Shown: positions 18,504 to 29,600, numbered from the stretch's first letter. The stretch is DNA of 64,000 nt from an uncultured Veillonella sp. (GCF_937981445.1 NZ_CALJON010000014.1:33361-97360), one strand, 5' to 3'. Notes: generated from the letters alone by a model not told the origin. Numbers and translations are program-made.

Positions 18504-18609
18504 TTAGCTTACTATATGTTGTTTTTAAATAAATGGCATGAAATAAGTCGTGGTAAATTCTTGTAATGAATGGTGCGAAGTGAAACTAAGTAGAAAATTT
18601 TAAACCTCT

Positions 18610-18658
18610 AAAAGCAGTCTCTAGTATAACAATTTTGTTATACTATGAGGCTGCTTTT
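18610..18658 (+). terminator. Long hairpin between the adhesin and the MFS gene
   Basis: AAAAGCAG, CTC and AGTATAACAA pair with TTGTTATACT, GAG and CTGCTTTT. It is a long imperfect stem with only a short T-run, and probably ends the adhesin transcript. Confidence 0.75.
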
Positions 18659-18721
18659 GGTATTATACGGATACATGCCCCCTTGTTATACTAAGGATAT
18701 GTCTAATTAGGAGGTAATATT

Positions 18722-19888
18722 ATGAACATAATCGTCATATGTTTATTAAGCTTCATGGCTGCTATTGGGCCATTGAGCAGTGATATTTATATACCGGGAC
18801 TCCCTGAAATTGCAGCGGATTTAAATACGTCGGCATCAGGTGTGCAGTTAAGTTTGACAGCTTGCTTTTTAGGCCTTGCCTTAGGGCAGATTATCATGGG
18901 GCCCTGGAGTGATGAAATAGGTAGACGCAAGCCGGCGATAATAGCTTTTGCTGGTTTTGGTATAGCTTCTTTTCTCTGTGCGACAGCTACTTCGTTAGTC
19001 ATGTTTTTGGCTTGGCGCTTTATACAGGGGGTTGTCGGGGCTGGTTGTATTGTACTTGCTAGAGCGATTGTTTGTGATCAATATAGAGGTAATGAACTAA
19101 CTCGTTTTATTGCGTTGCTTGTATTAGTATCATCCATTGTGCCGATTGCGGGGCCAGTAGTAGGCGGTTTGATTTTACATGCTTTTAATTGGGAGAGCAT
19201 TTTTTTGTTACTAGGAATCTTAGGTGTAGTGGGGGCTCTGTGGGTATTAGTAACATTGCCTGAAACATTGGCCTTAGAGGATCGTGTGACTGGGGGGCTA
19301 AAAGCGTCGCTAGAAGGGATGCGAGCTTTGTGGAATATACACGAGTATCGAGGCTATTTGCTAGTGCAAGGCTTTGCGTCCATGGGATTGTTTGCTTATA
19401 TTAGTAGCTCGCCTTTCATCATGGAAGAAATTTATACTTTAACCCCTACGGAGTTTAGTATCTTCTTTGGCATATGCTCGGGGTGTTTAGCTATATCTTC
19501 GCAAATTTTTGGACGTCTTTGTAAATCTGTGGGCGAAGAAACGGTACTTTGGTATGGGAATATAGGTGGCCTTGTAGTAGGCTTATTAATCGTCGTAGTG
19601 GAGATGGTACGACCTGCTTCCCCAGGGGTGATTATGTTGCTGTTGATGCTTTTAGTCGCCACTTGCGGTATTACTTTGCCAATTAGCTTTTCCGGTGGGG
19701 TCAATTCACAAAAGGGGCTTTCAGGAAGCGCGTCAGGCTTGCTTGGGGTTATATCATTTTTAGCAGGGGCGCTGGCCGCTCCTTTAGTGGGTCTAGGTGG
19801 AAGTCAAACGATGTGGCCCTTAGCTATTATAATTGTGTTAGAACATGTGGGTTCACTTGTGAGTATGCACTACTATATAAAAGCATAG
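18722..19888 (+). CDS. MFS exporter of the Bcr/CflA drug-resistance type
   Basis: This 388-residue inner-membrane protein has about 12 hydrophobic segments and the Bcr/CflA signatures: PLSSDIYIPGLPEIAADL at the N-terminus and the MFS loop motif GPWSDEIGRRKP between segments 2 and 3. It probably exports small toxic compounds by proton antiport; the substrate cannot be read from sequence. AGGAGG precedes the start. It sits alone between two hairpins, with no adjacent regulator. Confidence 0.88.
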   Translation: MNIIVICLLSFMAAIGPLSSDIYIPGLPEIAADLNTSASGVQLSLTACFLGLALGQIIMGPWSDEIGRRKPAIIAFAGFGIASFLCATATSLVMFLAWRFIQGVVGAGCIVLARAIVCDQYRGNELTRFIALLVLVSSIVPIAGPVVGGLILHAFNWESIFLLLGILGVVGALWVLVTLPETLALEDRVTGGLKASLEGMRALWNIHEYRGYLLVQGFASMGLFAYISSSPFIMEEIYTLTPTEFSIFFGICSGCLAISSQIFGRLCKSVGEETVLWYGNIGGLVVGLLIVVVEMVRPASPGVIMLLLMLLVATCGITLPISFSGGVNSQKGLSGSASGLLGVISFLAGALAAPLVGLGGSQTMWPLAIIIVLEHVGSLVSMHYYIKA

Positions 19889-19939
19889 GGGCATGGTGAT
19901 TATAGTGTAAAGTAAGAAAGCTAAATCTAATGTGTATAT

Positions 19940-19971
19940 AAAAGCGCGGGTCTTTTGAGCCGTGCTTTTTT
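19940..19971 (+). terminator. Terminator behind the MFS gene
   Basis: AAAAGCGCGG...GTC pairs with GAG...CCGTGCTTTT, with G-T and one mismatch, followed by further Ts. Confidence 0.8.
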
Positions 19972-20065
19972 GATGACATTAAGCGTCTAGTATGCTATGA
20001 TAAAGTTATATTATTGTGCAACATATGCTGTTGTTTTAGCATGTGTTTTATGTGTTTTAACATAC

Positions 20066-20100
20066 AGTATCTAATCATTGTATTTGAGCTATTAGATACT
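20066..20100. promoter_or_regulatory. Inverted repeat in the zwf upstream region
   Basis: AGTATCTAAT (20066-20075) and ATTAGATACT (20091-20100) are perfect arms around 15 bases; with one bulged base the pairing extends by three more (ACA/TGT). It ends 28 bases before the zwf start, so it could be an operator or a 5'-UTR hairpin. Confidence 0.5.
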
Positions 20101-20128
20101 TGTTGAGAAGTATGGGAGATTATAAAGA

Positions 20129-21658
20129 ATGAGTGCAGGACCAATGACAGTTTCATATAATTGCCGTGAGCAACTTTGCATCGATACAGCACCAGGACCT
20201 GGTGCCATAGTTATCTTTGGCGCTTCTGGTGATTTGACTAAGCGTAAATTATTACCTGCTATTTTTGCATTGTATAAACGCAATTTATTACCAGCGCAAT
20301 TTGCCGTTATTGGCGTAGCCCGGACGGCTATGTCTAATGAAGAATTTCAAGCAGAAGTGCGTGAGTCTTTAAAAGGAGAAGGCACCTTAGATGATTCATT
20401 TATAGAGCGTTTTTCCTATGTATCTGGGCAATACACGGAGTCTGATACATTTGCAAGACTCGATGAAGAATTAGAACGCGTAACAGGTGCGCATAAGACA
20501 GAGCATAATGCCTTGTTTTATTTAGCTATGCCACCAGCTCTTTTTGAACCCATCGTAAAAGGATTACATGACGAAGGCTTACTAGACGAAACAGATGGGT
20601 GGAAACGGGTTATTATTGAGAAACCATTTGGCCATGATTTAGAAAGTGCCGTGGCTCTTGACCATGCATTAAAACAATATATTCAAGAGTCTCAGACCTA
20701 TCGTATTGACCATTATCTAGGTAAAGAAACCGTACAAAATATCTTAATGCTTCGTTTTGCTAATGCGATTTTCGAACCTTTATGGAATCACACATACATT
20801 GAAAAAGTAGAAATCACGGTAGCGGAAGAGTTGGGTGTAGAAAAGCGAGCTGGTTATTATGACAAGGCCGGTGCGCTTCGCGATATGTTCCAAAATCATA
20901 TGGTTCAAATGCTATCTTTGATTGCTATGGAACCACCAGCCGTATTTGAAGCTGATGCGTATCGTGATGAAATTGCAAAATTAATTTCCTCAATCCGTCC
21001 GTTAGATGGCCAAGATTTAGGTCATATGGCTGTACGGGGACAATACGTGGAATCTGTTGACCCAGAGAATCCAGTTGTAGGGTATCGAAAAGAAGAGGGC
21101 GTAGCACCTCGGTCTCAAACAGAAACCTATGTGGCATTAAAATTGTTTATTGATAATTGGCGTTGGCGTGGCGTACCATTCTATATGCGTACGGGTAAGC
21201 GCTTACCTAAGAAATCGAGTGAAATTGCGATTACGTTTAAACCAATTCCACATTCCATATTTAAGCCAATTCGTCCGAAGGACTTTAATCAAAATGTATT
21301 GTTGCTACGCATGCAGCCTCATGAAGGGATGGGCCTTTCCATTGAAGTGAAGTCTCCAGGTTCAAAACTTTGCGTTAATACATTGGAAATGGATTTCTCC
21401 TACAGTGACTTCATGCAAGGTGTAGATATTCCGGATGCATATGAACGTTTGATTTTAGATGCCCTATTAGGGGATCAAACCTTGTTCGTACGTAATGATA
21501 CAGTAGAAGCGTCTTGGAAGCTTTTCATGCCTTTATTAAATGCGTGGGAAGCTAATCTTGATAATGTACCACTTTGTTTCTATCCAGCCTTTAGTGAAGG
21601 TCCTAAGGAAGCAAATGAGATTTTAGAAGGAGGCACTTTGGCATGGCGCAAGATTTAA
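20129..21658 (+). CDS. zwf: Glucose-6-phosphate 1-dehydrogenase
   Basis: Zwf oxidises glucose-6-phosphate to 6-phosphogluconolactone, producing NADPH for the oxidative pentose phosphate pathway. The 509-residue protein has the dinucleotide loop FGASGDLTKRKLLPA, the motif EKPFGHDLESA and the active-site signature RIDHYLGKE. About 20 extra residues precede the Rossmann motif, so a start at ATG 20144 is possible. It overlaps pgl by 16 bases, giving a two-gene pathway operon. Confidence 0.96.
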   Translation: MSAGPMTVSYNCREQLCIDTAPGPGAIVIFGASGDLTKRKLLPAIFALYKRNLLPAQFAVIGVARTAMSNEEFQAEVRESLKGEGTLDDSFIERFSYVSGQYTESDTFARLDEELERVTGAHKTEHNALFYLAMPPALFEPIVKGLHDEGLLDETDGWKRVIIEKPFGHDLESAVALDHALKQYIQESQTYRIDHYLGKETVQNILMLRFANAIFEPLWNHTYIEKVEITVAEELGVEKRAGYYDKAGALRDMFQNHMVQMLSLIAMEPPAVFEADAYRDEIAKLISSIRPLDGQDLGHMAVRGQYVESVDPENPVVGYRKEEGVAPRSQTETYVALKLFIDNWRWRGVPFYMRTGKRLPKKSSEIAITFKPIPHSIFKPIRPKDFNQNVLLLRMQPHEGMGLSIEVKSPGSKLCVNTLEMDFSYSDFMQGVDIPDAYERLILDALLGDQTLFVRNDTVEASWKLFMPLLNAWEANLDNVPLCFYPAFSEGPKEANEILEGGTLAWRKI

Positions 21659-22392
21659 TTCATGTATTTGACACACCAAAGCAGGTGGCCGAAGAAGTAG
21701 CCAAAGCATTTATTGCATTTACTGATGATTGTATTAAAACAACTGGGTCCTGTGTAGTGGCTATTTCTGGTGGCACGACTCCGAATACCTTGTTTGAACT
21801 TCTTAATACTGACGAATATCGCACACAGCTAGATTGGGAAAATATCTTTTTCCTTTGGGTAGATGAGCGTTTTGTACCGCATACTGATCCAGATAATAAT
21901 TTTGGTCGAGCTAAGGAACGACTTTTTGGCAATATTGGTTCAAGTTGTCATTTTTACCCAGTGCCAACTAATGACGGTACAGTGGAAGAAGCTGCTGATG
22001 CGTATGAAAAAGAAGTGGATATGGTGCTTCGTGCTTGTGAAAAAGACACCCTTGATTTAGTTTTATTGGGCCTAGGTGATGATGGCCATACAGCGTCTTT
22101 GTTTTCAAAATCTCAAGCCCTTCATGTAGATGACCGCAAGATTGCGCCTGTAACAGATGGCAAGGTTTGGAAGCGCGTGACCATGACATTCCCATTTTTA
22201 GCTTCAGCCAAAAAAGTATGGTTTACTGTAGTGGGGGACTCTAAGGCTAGTGCATTATCTCGCGTGCTTCGGCAACGTCTTGATTATGCTGATGAATCTT
22301 GGCAGGAACGAATTGGTCATGTATTGCCTGGCGCGGTGTTATCTCAAGAGGAAGTAGAGTGGTTTGTTGATACAGCAGCGAAAAAAGGGTAA
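21643..22392 (+). CDS. pgl: 6-phosphogluconolactonase
   Basis: The 249-residue DevB-type lactonase hydrolyses the Zwf product. Motifs include the N-terminal AISGGTTP, the central FFLWVDERFVPHTDPDNNFG and LGLGDDGHTASLF. AGAAGGAGG inside the end of zwf serves as its ribosome binding site. The overlap implies translational coupling to zwf. No gnd gene follows here. Confidence 0.94.
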   Translation: MAQDLIHVFDTPKQVAEEVAKAFIAFTDDCIKTTGSCVVAISGGTTPNTLFELLNTDEYRTQLDWENIFFLWVDERFVPHTDPDNNFGRAKERLFGNIGSSCHFYPVPTNDGTVEEAADAYEKEVDMVLRACEKDTLDLVLLGLGDDGHTASLFSKSQALHVDDRKIAPVTDGKVWKRVTMTFPFLASAKKVWFTVVGDSKASALSRVLRQRLDYADESWQERIGHVLPGAVLSQEEVEWFVDTAAKKG

Positions 22393-22617
22393 GTATAAAA
22401 GCAAAATTATACATCCCTTTGTTAAAGGGGATATAGGTTTGGCCTGCTGTATATATACCCCTTCGCTAATGTGCACATACCCCCTTTGATAAAATAATAT
22501 ATTTGAATTGAGAATTCGCTATTATGATTCTATAGCCATAGTGCTTCCATTCGTGGTACACTGTAAGAGTAACAGATGATGGTTGTAGTTATTTAGTAGC
22601 TGAACGAGGTGAAGCAT

Positions 22618-22857
22618 ATGTTTAATTTCGGCACGCAGGAATTAATTTTAGTGTTAATCATAGCACTAGTTGTATTTGGCCCAGGAAAGCTACCAGAAGT
22701 AGGTAAAGCCATCGGCAAGGGCATCAATGAATTTAAAGATGCAGTAAGTTCTGATAAAAAGAAATCTGATGCAAAAGTATCTGATGTTGCCAAGACGGAA
22801 ACCATTGATGTGGAAGCGGGCGAAGTAAACGAGAAAAAGCATAAAGAGGTTGAATAA
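22618..22857 (+). CDS. tatA: Twin-arginine translocase component TatA/E
   Basis: This 79-residue protein has one N-terminal membrane helix (LILVLIIALVVF), the hinge GPGKLPEVG, an amphipathic helix (KAIGKGINEFKDAV) and a charged tail, the TatA/E architecture. TatA forms the pore-like assembly for export of folded proteins. I prefer ATG 22618, preceded by GAGGTGA, over GTG 22609. No tatC is adjacent. A terminator follows directly. Confidence 0.9.
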   Translation: MFNFGTQELILVLIIALVVFGPGKLPEVGKAIGKGINEFKDAVSSDKKKSDAKVSDVAKTETIDVEAGEVNEKKHKEVE

Positions 22858-22873
22858 TCAATTGCTTATAAGG

Positions 22874-22903
22874 AGGCCCCCACAGTACTTTGTGAGGGGC
22901 CTT
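22874..22903 (+). terminator. Hairpin behind tatA
   Basis: AGGCCCC and CACA pair with TGTG and GGGGCCT, with one bulged A; the following T-run is short (TTTGGAGC). It is a strong GC stem, probably ending the tatA transcript. Confidence 0.7.
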
Positions 22904-22930
22904 TGGAGCTATTTTTGAGGAGGTTATTAT

Positions 22931-23236
22931 ATGTGTAAAGATTGTGGTTGCGGCAGTACAGGCCATGCACATCAACAAGTGTTTAATGTACCAGGTATGA
23001 TGTGCAGTAATTGTGAAAATACAGTAAAAACAGCCGTGCTTGGATTGCCCGGTGTTATGTCTGCTGATGTAGATTTAAAGACTAAAGATGTAACGATTTC
23101 TTATGACGCTAGTAAAGTAACCGCTGAAGCGATTACAGCGGCTATTGATGCAACTGGTTTTGATGTTGCTTCTGTATCTGACGCTGCTCATACTCATGGT
23201 GGTTTCGTAGGTACGTTGAAACGTCTATTTAAATAA
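22931..23236 (+). CDS. Small heavy-metal-associated (CopZ-like) protein
   Basis: This 101-residue protein has an HMA ferredoxin-like domain at about residues 17-83 with the metal-binding MMCSNC motif. Before it lies a Cys-rich start (MCKDCGCGSTGHAHQ) and after it a His-containing linker (HTHGG) with a basic C-terminus (LKRLFK). It is likely a cytoplasmic copper-type chaperone or buffer. The extra Cys/His ends are not part of the minimal CopZ fold. No P-type ATPase is adjacent. It lies between two terminators and is probably monocistronic. Confidence 0.85.
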   Translation: MCKDCGCGSTGHAHQQVFNVPGMMCSNCENTVKTAVLGLPGVMSADVDLKTKDVTISYDASKVTAEAITAAIDATGFDVASVSDAAHTHGGFVGTLKRLFK

Positions 23237-23243
23237 AATGAAC

Positions 23244-23269
23244 TAAGCCCGTTGCGTTGCAGCGGGCTT
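23244..23269 (+). terminator. Terminator behind the HMA gene
   Basis: AAGCCCG and TGC pair with GCA and CGGGCTTT around GTT, then ATTTAT. Confidence 0.85.
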
Positions 23270-23288
23270 TATTTATAAGGGGGCACAG

Positions 23289-23732
23289 ATGATTAAGCAA
23301 TTTAATGATAAAGAATACACCTGGGAGGGTGTAGATACTTTGGTATATAAACAAGATGGAAGTCCATTTAAGGATGTGACACGGCAGGTTCTATTCAATG
23401 GTTCCTTTGATATTCCTTGCCAATTTCGCTATTTTGAGGTGAAACCAGGCGGGTACTCTACGCTAGAGCATCATGAACACACTCATATGGTCATGATTTT
23501 TAGAGGACAGGGTCAATGCTTGTTAGGTACTACAGTGACAGATGTAAAGGTAGGGGATTTCATAGAAATTCCAAGCCACACGATTCATCAGTTCCGCGCT
23601 AATAAAGGGGATTATCTAGGCTTTTTGTGCTTAGTTAATATTGATCGAGATGAGGTTAAAATTCCTGATGCGGCGCAGATTGAAGAATTGAAGACCAACC
23701 CTGTGGTTAAAGAGTTTTTAGAAAGCTGTTAA
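23289..23732 (+). CDS. Cupin-domain protein
   Basis: The 147-residue protein has one conserved beta-barrel cupin: motif 1 is HHEHTHMVMIFRGQG with three His, and motif 2 is GDFIEIPSHTIHQF. It is likely a metal-binding small-molecule enzyme or sensor. The family is too broad to name a substrate. A GGGGGC-rich site precedes it, directly behind the HMA terminator. Confidence 0.85.
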   Translation: MIKQFNDKEYTWEGVDTLVYKQDGSPFKDVTRQVLFNGSFDIPCQFRYFEVKPGGYSTLEHHEHTHMVMIFRGQGQCLLGTTVTDVKVGDFIEIPSHTIHQFRANKGDYLGFLCLVNIDRDEVKIPDAAQIEELKTNPVVKEFLESC

Positions 23733-23940
23733 AGGAAGAGTTGGTAAGCTCTTACGTACAGTGTTTTTACGTATTAACTGAGGCGATGTGGCCCTAGAAC
23801 AGAGACGCGAACTAAGGGGGCTAAGGCGAAGCTTGAGACGCAAATTCTGGGAAACGGTAAGGAGACAATTAGGGATAAAGTTAGGAAGAGCGTTAAGAAA
23901 GAAGTTAGGATGAGTGGCGAGATAAAATGAGGGCTTTCTA
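23733..23940. other. Gene-free stretch before the typA promoter
   Basis: About 210 purine-rich bases with no frame of note and no strong hairpin. It has more G than its surroundings. I see nothing that can be named. Confidence 0.4.
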
Positions 23941-23969
23941 TAGACGATATATAGTTTTTATGCTATAAT
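23941..23969 (+). promoter_or_regulatory. Candidate promoter of typA
   Basis: A perfect TATAAT (23964-23969) has TAGACG 17 bases upstream. The 5' UTR of about 90 bases contains only small hairpins. Confidence 0.5.
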
Positions 23970-24063
23970 TAACTATTGTCTTTGAGAATGAAGATAGTCC
24001 GTAAATCCTTTGATTTCGGGTATTCATAAAAATGTATAAATAGTAGCTATATGGGAGGCTTAC

Positions 24064-25875
24064 ATGATTCGCGAAAATATTCGTAATGTTGCAATTATTG
24101 CACACGTTGACCATGGTAAAACAACTTTGGTGGACGCACTATTAAAACAAAGCCATATTTTCAGAGCAAATGAAAAAGTGGCAGAACGCGTAATGGATTC
24201 CAATGACTTGGAACGTGAACGCGGGATTACTATTTTGTCTAAAAATACGGCTGTTATGCATAACGACGTAAAAATCAATATCGTTGACACTCCAGGCCAT
24301 GCTGACTTTGGTGGCGAAGTAGAACGCGTACTTAACATGGTAGATGGTGTACTTCTTTTAGTTGATGCCTTTGAAGGCCCAATGCCTCAAACAAAATACG
24401 TACTTCGCAAAGCATTGGAACAGAAATTAAAACCAATCGTAGTTATCAACAAAATTGACCGTCCTGACCAACGTGTTCATGAAGTTGAAGATGAAGTATT
24501 GGAATTATTCATGGAACTTGAAGCTGATGATGATCAATTAGACTTCCCAGTAGTATATGCATCTGCTCGTGATGGCATTGCTAAAGCATCCATGGATGAT
24601 GAAGGCAAAGATATGCAGCCTTTATTCGAAGTGCTTATTAAAGAAATTCCTGCTCCACAAGGTGATATTGATGGCCCATTACAGTTCATGGTAACTACTC
24701 TTGATTATGATGAATATGTAGGTAAAATTGCGGTAGGTCGCGTGGTTCGTGGCCGCTTAAAAACTGGTCAACAAGTAGCGATTATGAATGGAGAAAGCAC
24801 TCGTAAAGCAAAAGTCGGCCGCGTATATACTTACAATGGTTTGAACCGTGTAGAAACTGATGAAGTGGCTATGGGGGATATCGCTGCGTTCGTAGGTATT
24901 GAAGATATCAATATTGGTGAAACTGTAGCTGACGTGGAAAATCCAGAAGCATTACCTTCTATTTCCATTGACGAACCTACATTGGCTATGATGTTCTCTG
25001 TTAACAATTCTCCATTTGCTGGTCGTGAAGGCGATTTTGTTACAAGCCGTCATTTGCGTGATCGCTTATTCAAAGAAGTGCAAACTAATGTGTCCATGAA
25101 GGTGGAAGAAACTGATTCTCCAGATGCCTTTAAAGTATCTGGCCGTGGTGAATTGCACTTAGCCGTTCTTATCGAAACTATGCGTCGTGAAGGGTATGAA
25201 TTACAAGTAGGTAAACCTCGTGTAATTTACAAACGCATTAATGATCAATTGTGCGAACCATTAGAATACTTAACAATTGACGTACCTCAAGAATTCATGG
25301 GTACTGTTATGGAAAACCTTGGCGCTCGTAAAGCTGAACTTATCAACATGAATGAGTTAGCTGGTTACCTTCGTATGGAATTCATCATTCCAGCTCGTGG
25401 CTTAATCGGGTTCCGTGCACAGTTCTTAACTAGCACAAAAGGCAATGGTATTATGAACCATGTATTCCATGGGTATGCACCATTCAAAGGGGATATCCCA
25501 AGCCGTACACGCGGTGCACTTGTAGCCTTTGAAGATGGCGAAACAACACCATATGGCTTAAACTCTGTACAAGATCGCGGTACATTATTCATTGGACCAA
25601 ATGAACCAGTTTACACAGGCCGTATCATTGGTGAAAATGCTCGCGAATCCGATATGGACGTTAACCCATGTAAGAAAAAACATGTTACTAACATGCGTTC
25701 CAGTTCCTCTGATGAAGCTGTTCGCTTAGTGCCACCTCGCATTTTCAGTTTGGAACAAGCACTTGAATGGATTAACGATGACGAACTTGTAGAAGTAACG
25801 CCTAAGAGCATTCGCATGCGTAAAGCGATTCTTGATCGTGCAGCTCGTGCTAAAGCAGCTAAAAATAGCAAATAA
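24064..25875 (+). CDS. typA: Ribosome-associated GTPase TypA/BipA
   Basis: This 603-residue translational GTPase has G1 [10 protein letters not shown], the switch RERGITI, G3 [12 protein letters not shown] and G4 NKIDR. EF-G-like domains follow, then the BipA-specific C-terminal domain. BipA binds ribosomes and aids assembly or stress translation. Length is typical. GGGAGG precedes ATG 24064. It is followed after two bases by a metallopeptidase gene. Confidence 0.97.
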   Translation: MIRENIRNVAIIAHVDHGKTTLVDALLKQSHIFRANEKVAERVMDSNDLERERGITILSKNTAVMHNDVKINIVDTPGHADFGGEVERVLNMVDGVLLLVDAFEGPMPQTKYVLRKALEQKLKPIVVINKIDRPDQRVHEVEDEVLELFMELEADDDQLDFPVVYASARDGIAKASMDDEGKDMQPLFEVLIKEIPAPQGDIDGPLQFMVTTLDYDEYVGKIAVGRVVRGRLKTGQQVAIMNGESTRKAKVGRVYTYNGLNRVETDEVAMGDIAAFVGIEDINIGETVADVENPEALPSISIDEPTLAMMFSVNNSPFAGREGDFVTSRHLRDRLFKEVQTNVSMKVEETDSPDAFKVSGRGELHLAVLIETMRREGYELQVGKPRVIYKRINDQLCEPLEYLTIDVPQEFMGTVMENLGARKAELINMNELAGYLRMEFIIPARGLIGFRAQFLTSTKGNGIMNHVFHGYAPFKGDIPSRTRGALVAFEDGETTPYGLNSVQDRGTLFIGPNEPVYTGRIIGENARESDMDVNPCKKKHVTNMRSSSSDEAVRLVPPRIFSLEQALEWINDDELVEVTPKSIRMRKAILDRAARAKAAKNSK

Positions 25876-25877
25876 GT

Positions 25878-26657
25878 ATGAGTGGGCTACGACAAGATTT
25901 ACAAGCTCGTAGCAGTAAAAAAATAGAACATTACGAAGTCATTCTTGACGGTCGCCCCGTGCCCTATACGGTGACCTGGAAGTCCGTTAAAAATTTGAAT
26001 CTTCGTGTTAACTCTGAAGGCACCGTTTCTGTATCGGTGCCTTTTAGAACATCTGTAAGTACTGTACGAGCATTTGTAGAAGGACATAAAGATTTTTTGC
26101 GTAAAGCAAAAGCACGAGTTAAACCAAAGGTACAGCGCACATTAGCTTATGTAAAAGGCGAGAAACTTCGCATTCTTGGCCATGTAGCCACTTTAGATGT
26201 GCGCTACTCGCCACCAGGCCGTAGGGCTTATGTTAGTTGGAGTGAGACGCGACCTCAAATTATTTATATGTTCATTAAGGATCATATGGGAACACCTGAA
26301 AAGGCGGCCTTAATGGCAGAATTTTTACAAGGCCTAATGCAAGATACTGTATTGCGGGTTGGTGCGAGTGTATATGATGCATTTATTGCTGCCGGCTATG
26401 ATATAGTAAGGCCTACTTTTCGCGTGGCGAAAGCTAAAACACGGTGGGGGTCCTGTTCGCCAGCGTTAGGGCGCATTATGATTAATCAACAATTATTGAG
26501 TGGTCCTATTCGATTTTTACAGTATGTGATGATACATGAATTTGCCCATCTTATACATCCCAACCACTCTGCTGATTTTTGGGCTGTAGTGGGGCAATTT
26601 ATGCCACAATGGAAAACTGTGCGCAAGGAGTTGAATACATATTTTAGAGGGAGGTAA
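25878..26657 (+). CDS. YgjP-like zinc metallopeptidase (SprT/M48-like)
   Basis: The 259-residue protein has the C-terminal YgjP/WLM-type metallopeptidase region, with KTRWGSCS and the zinc motif HEFAH followed by HPNHSADFW. The N-terminal half resembles the family's beta-rich domain. There is no clear ribosome binding site; it lies two bases behind typA and four before dnaE, so translation is probably coupled. Its natural substrate is not known from the family. Confidence 0.88.
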   Translation: MSGLRQDLQARSSKKIEHYEVILDGRPVPYTVTWKSVKNLNLRVNSEGTVSVSVPFRTSVSTVRAFVEGHKDFLRKAKARVKPKVQRTLAYVKGEKLRILGHVATLDVRYSPPGRRAYVSWSETRPQIIYMFIKDHMGTPEKAALMAEFLQGLMQDTVLRVGASVYDAFIAAGYDIVRPTFRVAKAKTRWGSCSPALGRIMINQQLLSGPIRFLQYVMIHEFAHLIHPNHSADFWAVVGQFMPQWKTVRKELNTYFRGR

Positions 26658-26660
26658 GGT

Positions 26661-29600
26661 ATGAGACCATTTGTTCATTTGCACGGACATACAGAATATA
26701 GTTTGCAGGATGGCATTAGTCGCCTACCTCAGATGGTGGCGCGAGCCAAAGAGTTAAATATGCCTGCTTTGGCTATTACTGACCATGGGAATATGTGCGG
26801 TGCCATCTATTTTTATAAAGAGGCCATCAATGCAGGAGTCAAACCTATTATAGGTTGTGAAGTCTATGTGACGGAAGGAAGCCGTTTTACTAAGGAAATG
26901 CAAAATGGTAAAAACGAGCGTTTGAAACATTTGATTTTGCTAGCAGAAACCATGGAAGGGTATCAAAACTTAACTAAAATTGTATCCCGAGGGTTTACGG
27001 AAGGCTTTTATCGCAAGCCGCGGGTTGACCATGAATTACTTCGAATGTATAGTAAAGGGATTATTGCTTTGAGTGCTTGTATTCAAGGTGAAATTCCTCA
27101 GTATATTTTACAAGACAATGTGGATGGCGCTAAACGGGCCTTGGAAACATATTTAGATATATATGGAACACATAACTTTTTCCTAGAAATTCAAAATCAT
27201 GGTCTTCCGGCAGAGGCAAAAGCTCAAGATGTGATGATTGAACTAGCCAAAGAATATGGTGTAGGCCTTGTGGCATCTAACGACTTCCACTATGTGTTAC
27301 AAGAAGATGCGGACGCGCAAGATATTAAGGTCTGTATTGCTACAGGGGCAAAGGTAGCTGAAACAGCGCGACTCAAATTTCCCAATGATCAATTCTACAT
27401 GAAGAGTGGCGATGAAATGGCGGAGCTCTTTGCTCATGTACCAGAAGCACTAGATAATACCTTGGCCATTGCAGAGCGCTGTAATGTAAAATTTAATTTT
27501 GACGAACATCATTTGCCTCATTTTGATGTGCCTGAAGGGGAAACGGCGGCTTCCTATTTGCGCTATCTTTGCGAGCGTGAAATTCCTCGTTTATACGGTA
27601 ATGAACCACGTCCTGATGTAATGGAGCGCCTCGATTATGAATTGGGCGTTATTGGGCAGATGGGATTTGATGATTACTTCCTTATCGTGTGGGACTATGT
27701 GCGCTATGCAAGAGAGCATGATATTTTAGTAGGCCCTGGTCGTGGTAGTGCGGCTGGCTCTGTGGTTGCTTATCTACTAGGCATTACGGGTCTTGATCCT
27801 TTGAAATATGATTTACTATTTGAACGATTTTTAAATCCAGAACGTATTAGCATGCCTGATATTGATATTGACTTTTGCTATGAAAAGCGCGGTCTTGCTA
27901 TTGATTATGTAACAGAAAAATATGGTCAAGAACGAGTGGCCCAGATTATTACCTTTGGTACTGAGGCGGCGCGTGCTGTTATTCGCGATGTCGGACGTGT
28001 GTTGGATTTACCACTACAAGATGTAAATAAATATGCTAAGATGATTCCGAATGAACTGGGCATTACATTAGAAAAAGCCTTGAAAGGCAAGGAGTTAAAA
28101 CAGCTCTATGAAAGTAATGCGCAAGTTAAGGAGCTCTTTGATTATGGTCGCAAATTAGAAGGCATTGCCCGTAATGCCTCTACCCATGCGGCGGGGGTTG
28201 TAATTTCAGCGGCGCCTTTAGAAGAGCATGTGCCATTGCAAAATGCCAATGATAGCGGTTTTGTAACGCAATATGATAAGGATAATATTGAAGAACTAGG
28301 CCTTCTTAAGATGGACTTTTTAGGCCTTCGCACCTTAACGGTTATGGATGATGCCTTAAAACTCATCAAAGAAAATCATGGCGTTCAGATTGATTTAAAT
28401 CAAATTCCTTTAGATGATAAGGCGGCCTGTGAAATCCTTGCTAAGGGCGATACGGCTGGTGTGTTCCAACTAGAGTCAGAAGGGATCACAAAACTAGTTA
28501 TGGACCTTCGACCTGAGCATTTTGAAGATCTAATTCCATTAGTAGCCCTTTATCGTCCAGGCCCTTTAGGCAGTGGCATGGTAGAAGACTTTATTAAGCG
28601 GCGTCATGGAGAGATGGACATTACATATTTACACCCACTCTTACAACCTATTTTAAAAGACACCTTCGGGGTTATTTTATATCAAGAACAAGTTATGCAG
28701 ATCGCCTCTGCTATGGGTGGCTTCTCTCTTGGGCAAGCGGATTTAATGCGCCGTGCCATGGGGAAGAAAAAAGAATCAGTCCTCAAAGCACAGCGCCAAT
28801 CTTTCATAGAAGGGGCACAGAAAAATGGCATTGAAGAAAAGATTGCTAACGAAGTATTTGATCTCTTAGTATATTTTGCCGGTTATGGATTTAATAAATC
28901 CCATAGTGCGGCCTATGCTTATATTGCGTATCAAACAGCGTATTTAAAAGCCCATTACTACCCTGAATTCATGGCCGCTACCATGACGAGCTTCATGACG
29001 AATGTAGATAAATTGACTTATTACATTAATGACTGTAAAAAGCATGGTGTTCAAGTATTGGGGCCTGATATAAATTATGGGGAACAAGCCTTTGCGGTGC
29101 AAAATGAAGCCATTCGCTTTGGTCTTGGCGGCGTAAAAAGTGTAGGCGATAATGCCATTGAAACATTGCTGGCAGAGCGTGAACGAAATGGCCTATATAC
29201 ATCTATTTTAGATTTTTGTAAACGTGTAGAGTCTAAAGTGGTGAATAAGCGCTTGTTAGAAAGCTTAATTCGCTGCGGCGCCATGGATAGCTTTAAGGAA
29301 AACCGGAATCAGCTTTTACATATGTATGAAATGGCACAAACCTTAGGGCAAAAACATCAAAAAGATCAAGCCTTAGGTACTATGAGCCTTTTTGGTGATG
29401 ATGAGGTAGCAGCGAGCGAAGTACTAGCTACGCCAGCCTTAGAGGATTTACCGGAAGAGGAAAAATTGCGCGATGAAAAAGAATATACTGGCTTTTATAT
29501 TACAGGTCATCCTTTGACGGCCTATGAAGAGGAATTGCGTAATTTGTTTGAATTAGGTCGTCTTCACGATAATCCAGAACAATATGATAAAAAAACTGTT

